A stretch of 15,666 nucleotides of DNA, from positions 1 through 15,666 of the forward strand of contig VMCO01000044.1 of the NCBI GenBank assembly GCA_008081325.1, given 5' to 3'. The position numbers and the translations under genes are program-made. The notes beneath the pieces are model-generated. The model saw nothing but the letters and a program-made list of their open reading frames with translations. It was not told the DNA's origin and made no database searches. Numbering within the stretch: position 1 is the stretch's first letter; the number at the start of each line of letters is the position of its first letter. Source of the DNA: Flavobacteriaceae bacterium. GTDB lineage: Bacteria; Bacteroidota; Bacteroidia; Flavobacteriales; Flavobacteriaceae. This document shows, piece after piece, positions 8,143 to 14,140 of this stretch.

Positions 8143-8862
8143 ATGATAAATTCTGATATAAATAAATACTCTGTCGAATTTTTGTCGACTGATTGGATAT
8201 TAACTGTTGCATGTGTTATTTCATTAATATTCATTGTATTATATGTTGGACATAAACTTCCTGAAGAAAAAAAAGAAAAATATGCTAGATTTTTAGCCTT
8301 TCTAATGATTGGTTTTTTTATTGTTAACCACACACTACTTTTCTCTTTGGGAAAATGGGAACTTAGCAAAGAGCTTCCGGTTCATTTATGTTCAATTAGT
8401 GGTTTGATATGCTGTTTCATTATGTTTATTCCTAAGCATAAAAGACAATTCCTGTTTGAGTTTCTTTTTTATTGCGGGATTATAGGGGGGATACAAGCTA
8501 TATTCACTCCACTGTTAGATGATTATGGTGGCTACAACTTCTTTTATATTCAGTTCTTTTTTAAACATGCAATGATTATTGCTTTTCCTATTTATTTAAG
8601 AAATAATTTAGGAATGAAATTGACAAAGTTTTCTTGGCTAAAAACATATGTTGCTCTAAATATTCTTATGATTTTGCTAATTCAGCTAAATAATATTTTG
8701 GGCTCAAACTATATGTACGTTAACGTCCCTCCTGCTGTAGACAACCCAATGGTCATTGGAGAATGGCCTACATATTTATACTGGTGGGAGTTTTTTGTGC
8801 TAATTTTAATTTTGTTAGTCTTTTTAATCGGTAAACCAAAAAGTTTTGAAAAGACTAACTAA
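8143..8862 (+). CDS. TIGR02206/YwaF-family seven-helix integral membrane protein
   Basis: A 239-residue inner-membrane protein with about seven hydrophobic segments (roughly 19-37, 47-68, 83-97, 105-123, 135-150, 166-186, 210-230). It carries the landmarks of the YwaF/TIGR02206 family: LPVHLCSISG at residues 78-87, a His-rich FFKHAMII at 139-146, GSNYMYVNVPP at 187-197, and GEWPTYLYWWEFF at 206-218. The biochemical function of the family is not established, and I do not infer one. The start ATG at 8143 precedes an amphipathic stretch and the first helix and is the only good ATG. The last 17 nt overlap the next gene in another frame, which suggests coupled translation. Confidence 0.82.
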   Translation: MINSDINKYSVEFLSTDWILTVACVISLIFIVLYVGHKLPEEKKEKYARFLAFLMIGFFIVNHTLLFSLGKWELSKELPVHLCSISGLICCFIMFIPKHKRQFLFEFLFYCGIIGGIQAIFTPLLDDYGGYNFFYIQFFFKHAMIIAFPIYLRNNLGMKLTKFSWLKTYVALNILMILLIQLNNILGSNYMYVNVPPAVDNPMVIGEWPTYLYWWEFFVLILILLVFLIGKPKSFEKTN

Positions 8863-9337
8863 TTTTTTTTTCTTAATTCTTTTGTTTTCTTTGAGCTGTA
8901 AGGAAACAAATAATGGTATTCAAGAGGATAAAACGGTTTCAAAAGACATTCGATACAACGAAGTAAATTTTGATTTAATACATAAGGTTAAATATTATGA
9001 AGCTGTTGAAAAATGGATAAATTACTCTGAACTATCTGAATTCATAGTACAAATTAATTCTGCTGATTATAGCTCACTAATCGATAATAAAAAGTTTTTA
9101 CTAAGGTTTTTTAAAGGGATAAAATATTCTACTCCAAACGAGCTTAATAAATCTGAAATTATTTCAAGACTTACGGTAATTGAAACCGATTTTTTAATAT
9201 TTGAAGCAATGCTTTCAAACTATGAAATTGAAAATGATGAAAAGATTAAGATGGTTAAAAAAATAAATAACTCCTTTTCAAATCTTAATTTTCAAATCGA
9301 TAAGTTGTTAGAAAAACAGAGTATTATTGCTGATTAG
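8846..9337 (+). CDS. Small lipoprotein of unknown function, TTG start
   Basis: A 163-residue protein whose signal peptide (MKRLTNFFFLILLFSLSC) has a basic start, a hydrophobic core and a lipobox ending SLSC with Cys18, so it should be a lipoprotein. Only the TTG at 8846 gives this complete signal peptide, and no in-frame ATG is available at the right place; this decides the start. The mature part is rich in Lys, Glu, Asn and Ile and predicted mostly helical, with no domain that I recognise. The gene overlaps the end of the YwaF-family gene by 17 nt and the convergent TPR gene by 14 nt. Nine consecutive T residues (8863-8871) encode part of the signal peptide. Function unknown. Confidence 0.75.
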   Translation: MKRLTNFFFLILLFSLSCKETNNGIQEDKTVSKDIRYNEVNFDLIHKVKYYEAVEKWINYSELSEFIVQINSADYSSLIDNKKFLLRFFKGIKYSTPNELNKSEIISRLTVIETDFLIFEAMLSNYEIENDEKIKMVKKINNSFSNLNFQIDKLLEKQSIIAD

Positions 9338-10016
9338 TTGTTTTTTGGGCGTTAAGAGCATCAATACTAATTTTCGCTAAGTTAAAATTAGGAGCAATTT
9401 CAAGAGCTTCATTCATGATAGAAATTGCAGCGTCAATATTTTTTTCTCTATCCTCATTAATTTTAACTAAACCTTTCAAGTATGTAAAAGCAGCCCTCAT
9501 AGGGACAGAATATGGCTGTTGAGTTTCATAATAATTTCTAACAATTTCTCCATCTGAATTTGCAATACCAAATGTTATATTTCTGGTAGCGCCCATTAGA
9601 TCACCTGTTCTAATCTTCATTTCAGCTAATTCATACGCTATAAATGGATTTGGTTTTCTTTTAAATAATTCCTCATAATGCACCATTGACTGATCAATAT
9701 CATTGATAGCCTTTAAGGAAAATGCTTTAACTTGAACAGCCAAATCTGAATCTGACTCATTTTTCTCAATACCAATAGTATTAAGAGCTTCAACATGTCT
9801 TCCTTCATTCATGTAAAGAGTAGCTAATGTGTCTTTTCTTGCTTGACTAGGTTCTAATATGTTTAGGTGAGTTAGTGCATTTATAACTCCTTGAATATCA
9901 GCTTGAGATTGCATCTGTTTATAATATTTTTTATAATGCGATAATAAATCCTGATTGGTTTGAGCTGTTAAACTCATAGAAAAGACAAAAACTAAAATGG
10001 CTATTAAATTCTTCAT
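9324..10016 (-). CDS. Secreted TPR-like protein of unknown function
   Basis: A 230-residue protein with a signal peptide (MKNLIAILVFVFSMSLTAQ, cleavage after about residue 19). Helical repeats of TPR type follow: TLATLYMNEGRHVEALNTIGI, then VQVKAFSLKAINDIDQSMVHYEELFKRKPNP, then AYELAEMKIRTGDLMGATRNI, and a final AISIMNEALEIAPNFNLAK. There is no catalytic motif. It is probably a periplasmic or surface interaction protein. It is divergent from the DASS transporter, sharing a 75-nt intergenic region, and its 3' end overlaps the lipoprotein gene by 14 nt (tail to tail). ATG at 10016 is the natural start because it gives a full signal peptide. Confidence 0.8.
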   Translation of the reverse strand: MKNLIAILVFVFSMSLTAQTNQDLLSHYKKYYKQMQSQADIQGVINALTHLNILEPSQARKDTLATLYMNEGRHVEALNTIGIEKNESDSDLAVQVKAFSLKAINDIDQSMVHYEELFKRKPNPFIAYELAEMKIRTGDLMGATRNITFGIANSDGEIVRNYYETQQPYSVPMRAAFTYLKGLVKINEDREKNIDAAISIMNEALEIAPNFNLAKISIDALNAQKTTNQQ

Positions 10017-10057
10017 AAAAATTTTTTTTCGAAACTAATTATTTTTTTTTAATTAAA

Positions 10058-10074
10058 AATCAATAATATTGATT
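10058..10074. promoter_or_regulatory. 17-nt perfect palindrome, candidate operator
   Basis: AATCAATA-A-TATTGATT has 8-bp arms around a single central base at 10066. It ends 17 nt before the ATG of the DASS transporter and lies within the 75-nt region shared with the divergent TPR gene. Its size and position fit a dimeric repressor site, but the base composition is very AT-rich and chance is not excluded. Confidence 0.35.
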
Positions 10075-10091
10075 AAGTAAAAGTATAAATT

Positions 10092-11558
10092 ATGTTTTCA
10101 TTAAAAAATATAATTGGATTAATTCTTGGGCCAATATTATTTTCATTGATTTTGATATTTGTTGAAGCTGATGGTTTAAGCTATCAATCTAAATGTGTGC
10201 TTGCCTCAACAGTATGGATGGCAGTATGGTGGATTTTCGAATGTATACCAATTTATGCTACTGCACTGCTTCCTATAATTCTCTTTCCTATCACTGGAGC
10301 TATGGATTTAGCTACAACAACTGCAGCTTACGGGCATAAACTAGTTTTTCTGTTTTTAGGAGGCTTTTTGATTGCTCTTGCAATTGAAAAATGGAATTTA
10401 CACAAAAGACTAGCTTTAAATATAATTAGAGCTACAGGAAGTAATAAATCAAAAGTGATTCTAGGGTTTATGTTAGCCACAGCATTTTTATCAATGTGGA
10501 TATCTAATACAGCTACATCAATCATGATATTACCAGTTGGACTTGCGATAATTTCTCAGCTTAAAGATGATCCTAAAACAGAGCAAAACGAAAACGAAAT
10601 TTTTGGAAAATCTTTGATGATAGCAATTGCTTACAGTGCTTCAATTGGGGGTATGGCTACTTTAATTGGAACCCCTCCAAATATGGTTTTAGCTGGTGTT
10701 GTTGAAGAAAGCTATGGTATAAAATTAAATATGTTTGAGTGGATGAAGTTTGGAGTACCGTTATCTTTATTATTATTGATTATATGCTGGACATATTTAA
10801 CAAAAATTGCTTTTAAGTTTAAAAATGAAGAATTCTCATCAGGAAGAGATGAAATTAGAAGACAAATAAAAAAACTTGGTAAATTTTCAAATGAAGAAAT
10901 TAAAGTATTAATGATATTTAGCCTTACAGCATTTTGTTGGATTTTTAGAAGCTCTATTGAATTAATACTTCCAATGATAGATGACACAATAATCGCGATT
11001 TTCTTTGCCCTTAGTCTATTTATAATTCCAACTAAAAATCCAAAATCTCAAAATAAAATACTTGTTTGGAATGACACAAATAAATTACCTTGGGGAATCC
11101 TAATATTATTTGGTGGAGGAATGGCAATTGCTAGTGCATTTGGAAAAAGCGGATTGGCCTTGTGGATTGCAGACCTTCTTCAAAATCTAAATAATGTTTC
11201 ATTATTTTTAATCATTTTAACTATTGTTACTTCGATTAATCTTCTTACAGAAGTAACTTCAAACATGGCAACAACAGCTATGCTTCTTCCTGTACTTGTA
11301 ACTATTGCATTAGCAATTGAAGTACATCCTTACTTTTTATTAGTAAGTGCGACTCTTGCCGCCTCATGTGCCTTTATGCTACCCATATCAACACCACCAA
11401 ATGCTGTTGTTTTTGGGTCAGGATTATTAAAAATTGAAGATATGTTTAAAAAAGGTGTTTGGATGAATTTGATTTCTATTATTACAATTACATTAATGGT
11501 ATACTATGTATTACCATATATCTTTGAGATGGCTAATGAATTACTACCTGTAAATTAG
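10092..11558 (+). CDS. DASS/SLC13-family sodium:dicarboxylate-type symporter
   Basis: A 488-residue inner-membrane transporter with about 11-12 hydrophobic segments and the internal repeat of the divalent anion:sodium symporter family. The first substrate/sodium motif is WISNTATSIMILP, with SNT at residues 138-140, paired with GTPPNMVLAG (193-202). The second is EVTSNMATTAMLLP, with SNM at 390-392, paired with PISTPPNAVVFGSG (431-444). LPWGILILFGGGMAIASAF (332-350) is also typical. Relatives import succinate, malate, citrate or sulfate with sodium ions; the substrate here cannot be fixed. The second SNT has Met instead of Thr, a position that varies in the family (SNV occurs in INDY-type proteins). 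The 3' end overlaps the hydratase gene by 4 nt, tail to tail. The palindrome at 10058-10074 may control it. Confidence 0.92.
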   Translation: MFSLKNIIGLILGPILFSLILIFVEADGLSYQSKCVLASTVWMAVWWIFECIPIYATALLPIILFPITGAMDLATTTAAYGHKLVFLFLGGFLIALAIEKWNLHKRLALNIIRATGSNKSKVILGFMLATAFLSMWISNTATSIMILPVGLAIISQLKDDPKTEQNENEIFGKSLMIAIAYSASIGGMATLIGTPPNMVLAGVVEESYGIKLNMFEWMKFGVPLSLLLLIICWTYLTKIAFKFKNEEFSSGRDEIRRQIKKLGKFSNEEIKVLMIFSLTAFCWIFRSSIELILPMIDDTIIAIFFALSLFIIPTKNPKSQNKILVWNDTNKLPWGILILFGGGMAIASAFGKSGLALWIADLLQNLNNVSLFLIILTIVTSINLLTEVTSNMATTAMLLPVLVTIALAIEVHPYFLLVSATLAASCAFMLPISTPPNAVVFGSGLLKIEDMFKKGVWMNLISIITITLMVYYVLPYIFEMANELLPVN

Positions 11559-12337
11559 TTTTGAAAATCATCTGAAAGATGATCCTGATCTATCATTTCT
11601 CTAAATAGTTTTTCTAGCCTTTCGTGCTTGGAGTTATCTTGAAAATGTTCATGATATATCTTCAATCCAAATTCAATCGCTTTTTGGGAGTTTTCTGAAA
11701 AACTTTTTATCCAATTTTGAATCGAATTTTCAAGGTTTTCTAAACTACAAATTTCATCAACAAGCCCCCATTGAAAAGCCTTTTTTGTGTCAATTTTATA
11801 TCCCCTGATGCACCAATCAATTGTTTTTTTCAAACCAATTATATGAGAAAGAGATTCCATAACTTGAAGTGGAAAAATACCTCGTTTTACTTCTGGCAGT
11901 GAAAATGTCAAATTATCACATGATATTACATAGTTACATCCCGCAACTATTAAACACCCTCCAGCATATACGTTTCCCTCCACAACAGCAAGCTTTGGCT
12001 TATAGAGATTATTAAATAAATTGCCTATGATTATTTTTTTTGATGGCTCTGGGATTGATGATTGATGAGGTTCGATATTATTCTTTAAAGCTTTTAAATC
12101 AGCACCAGCAGAAAAAGTATCACCTGTTGATTTAATAATAACCAGTCTGATCATTTTATTTTTTGAAATATAATTAAAACAGAACGCAATTTCGTTAATC
12201 ATTTGAGGGTGTAGAGCATTTTTTTTGTTTGATCTATTTAAGGTCAAATAAAAAACTTCATCATCTAGATTAACATTTAAAAAATGAAATTTATTATTCC
12301 AAAAATTTGATAATTCACTCTCTTTAAAATAATCCAT
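11555..12337 (-). CDS. Enoyl-CoA hydratase/isomerase (crotonase) family protein
   Basis: A 260-residue cytoplasmic crotonase-fold enzyme expected to add water to a (branched) enoyl-CoA. The oxyanion-hole segments are FSAGADLKAL (75-84) and EGNVYAGGCL (120-129). The segment LTFSLPEVKRGIFP (143-156) holds Glu149, which aligns with catalytic Glu164 of rat enoyl-CoA hydratase. The partner, Glu144 in rat, falls on Leu129, so one of the usual two catalytic glutamates is absent. As I recall, the LiuC/AtuE-type hydratases of leucine and terpene breakdown also lack it. The protein has about 20 extra N-terminal residues before the usual first strand. It lies 10 nt downstream of the carboxylase beta gene, so both are one operon and probably act in sequence: carboxylation, then hydration. 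Whether it is a hydratase or another crotonase activity is not certain. Confidence 0.85.
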   Translation of the reverse strand: MDYFKESELSNFWNNKFHFLNVNLDDEVFYLTLNRSNKKNALHPQMINEIAFCFNYISKNKMIRLVIIKSTGDTFSAGADLKALKNNIEPHQSSIPEPSKKIIIGNLFNNLYKPKLAVVEGNVYAGGCLIVAGCNYVISCDNLTFSLPEVKRGIFPLQVMESLSHIIGLKKTIDWCIRGYKIDTKKAFQWGLVDEICSLENLENSIQNWIKSFSENSQKAIEFGLKIYHEHFQDNSKHERLEKLFREMIDQDHLSDDFQN

Positions 12338-12347
12338 ATAATATTAT

Positions 12348-13952
12348 TTACATTCTAAAGACTCCAAACGAATCTGTGCCTTTTATTTCAGTATTGTACA
12401 CAGCCGAAAGAGCTAATGACAAGTATTTCCTAGTGTCCCTTGGATCAATAACGCCATCATCCCATACTTCAGATGTAGTATGCCATACACTTGCCTTTTT
12501 ATCTGCTTGTTCAGCTAATTTTTTTTTCTCCTCTAATAATAACTTTTCATCAATTTCTTTATTTAATGATTCCGCAGATTTTCTTTTTACAATTTCCATT
12601 ACCCCAGCTAACTGATCTGCTCCCATTACTCCAGATTTTGAATTAGGGTATGAGAAAAGAAATCTAGGGTTGAATGATCTTCCACACATAGCATAATTAC
12701 CAGCTCCATATGAATTACCTACTTGTAAGCTTATGTGTGGAACTGTGCTTCCTGCAACCGCATGAACAAGTTGCGAACCAGTATTTATCATTCCATTTTG
12801 TTCGTGCTTTTTTCCAACCATAAAGCCGGTTGTGTTATGAATGAAAAGAAGAGGGGTATTAGACTTATTTGCAAGTTGGATAAAGTGAGTTGCCTTACGT
12901 GCAGACTCAATAAAAATAACTCCATTATTTGCTATAATCCCTACAGGATATCCATTAATTTTTGCCCAACAACACAACATTGTTTTTCCGTAATTTTCTT
13001 TAAATTCAATATATTCAGAGCTATCAATAAAACGCATAATGAATTCTCGAATATCTAATGGTTTTTTAAGATTTGATGGAATAATACCTAGGATCTCATC
13101 TTCATTAAATCTTGGTAATAAAGCATATTTTTCATAGTCATGTTTTTGAAATTTACTTTCGTAAATTTTGGAAACTAGATCCCTGGTTATTTCAAGCGCA
13201 TGTTTTTCATCATTTGCCAAAAAATCTGAAACACCAGAAATTGTACTATGCATTAATGCCCCACCCAACTCCTCATCATTAGCATCTTCATTAGTTGCCA
13301 TTTTTACTAAGGGCGGTCCAGCAAGAAATACTTTTGCGTTATTTTTTTGCATGATTGTATAATCTGACATCCCAGGAACATATGCTCCTCCCGCAGTAGC
13401 ATTTCCAAAAACCACAGAAATTGATGGAATTCCTTTTTTTGATCTTTGAGACATTTCCATAAAAAATCTACCATAATTATTAAAAACCCTGTCTTGATCT
13501 GGGAGATTAGCTCCTCCACTTTCAACTAAATTTATTGTTAATAATTCATTTTCAGAGGCAATTTGTGAAAGCCTTAGGTTTTTCAAACTTGTTGCATAGT
13601 CAATAGCCCCAGCCTTTCTAGTAGCAACATTAGCATTAATCAAACATAATATTCCAGAAACATAACCAAGAACAACTACAGTAGTACCACCTGCTCCAAA
13701 GCCGTTTTCATGCTTTAAACCTGCTAATGACATAAGTTCAACATAGGGCTTGTTTTCATCAAGAAGAAGATCAATTTTTTCTCTGGCCAATAATTTATTT
13801 CTTTTTCTAGCTCTTTTAATTTTTTCTTTACTTCCTTCGCTTCTAGAAAGCTCAAAATAGGACTCTAGCTCTAAAATAATTTTTTTCATTGAAGCATAAT
13901 TTTCAATGTACTTAGAACCTAATACATTTACCTTTGAACTTATTTCTTCCAT
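12348..13952 (-). CDS. Biotin-dependent acyl-CoA carboxylase, carboxyltransferase (beta) subunit
   Basis: A 534-residue carboxyltransferase subunit that moves CO2 from carboxybiotin to an acyl-CoA. Both crotonase-like halves are present: the N-half oxyanion motif GNATAGGAYVPGMSD at 183-197, followed by FLAGPPLVKMAT (209-220), and the C-half LLFIHNTTGFMVG (368-380) with VGNSYGAGNYAMCGR (411-425). Overall it belongs with methylcrotonyl-/geranyl-CoA carboxylase beta subunits rather than propionyl-CoA ones. From memory, MCC beta reads CTAGGAYVPAMAD and LQNITGFMVG, so the variants here are closer to AtuC/AccD2-type proteins. The biotin carboxylase/carrier alpha subunit is not in the window. I chose ATG 13952 over an upstream in-frame TTG at 13979: it gives a normal family length, and no homologous residues are expected earlier. 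The hydratase follows after 10 nt. The substrate is undecided. Confidence 0.9.
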   Translation of the reverse strand: MEEISSKVNVLGSKYIENYASMKKIILELESYFELSRSEGSKEKIKRARKRNKLLAREKIDLLLDENKPYVELMSLAGLKHENGFGAGGTTVVVLGYVSGILCLINANVATRKAGAIDYATSLKNLRLSQIASENELLTINLVESGGANLPDQDRVFNNYGRFFMEMSQRSKKGIPSISVVFGNATAGGAYVPGMSDYTIMQKNNAKVFLAGPPLVKMATNEDANDEELGGALMHSTISGVSDFLANDEKHALEITRDLVSKIYESKFQKHDYEKYALLPRFNEDEILGIIPSNLKKPLDIREFIMRFIDSSEYIEFKENYGKTMLCCWAKINGYPVGIIANNGVIFIESARKATHFIQLANKSNTPLLFIHNTTGFMVGKKHEQNGMINTGSQLVHAVAGSTVPHISLQVGNSYGAGNYAMCGRSFNPRFLFSYPNSKSGVMGADQLAGVMEIVKRKSAESLNKEIDEKLLLEEKKKLAEQADKKASVWHTTSEVWDDGVIDPRDTRKYLSLALSAVYNTEIKGTDSFGVFRM

Positions 13953-14049
13953 TTTAGCCTGGGAATTAATCTTAAACAAACAATTTAATAATTTTAATTT
14001 TAAGTGTTATTAATAATTTTATCAAAAATTCAACAAATAAAGCCTTTAA

Positions 14050-14072
14050 TTAACAAAATATTTTTTTGTTAA
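14050..14072. repeat. Inverted repeat in the divergent carboxylase/acyl-CoA synthetase intergenic region
   Basis: Arms TTAACAAAA (14050-14058) and TTTTGTTAA (14064-14072) are perfectly complementary around a 5-nt spacer (TATTT). The element lies in the middle of the 188-nt region between the divergent carboxylase and acyl-CoA synthetase genes, where a fatty-acid-responsive regulator could control both. It could equally be a chance event in very AT-rich DNA. I see no exact TAnnTTTG box for either gene in this region. Confidence 0.35.
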
Positions 14073-14140
14073 ATTATAAATGAATAATTCGCAAAAAACT
14101 GAGACAATTTTGTAATTTGTTATCAAAATAAACTAGAAAT

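Noticed and set aside
10030..10063. Promoter for the TPR gene: minus-strand TAGTTTCG with a TTG 23 nt upstream
   Set aside because: It matches the -7 consensus at only 7 of 8 positions with the spacer at the limit of the range, inside AT-rich DNA where near matches are common.
13953..13979. TTG start at 13979 for the carboxylase beta subunit
   Set aside because: An ATG nine codons later (13952) gives a normal-length protein, and nothing upstream looks like family sequence. Signal-peptide evidence, which justifies TTG for the lipoprotein at 8846, does not apply here.
14101..14140. Promoter for the acyl-CoA synthetase around TAATTTG (14113-14119)
   Set aside because: It lacks one T of TAnnTTTG and the -33 partner is unclear, so I could not support a box.
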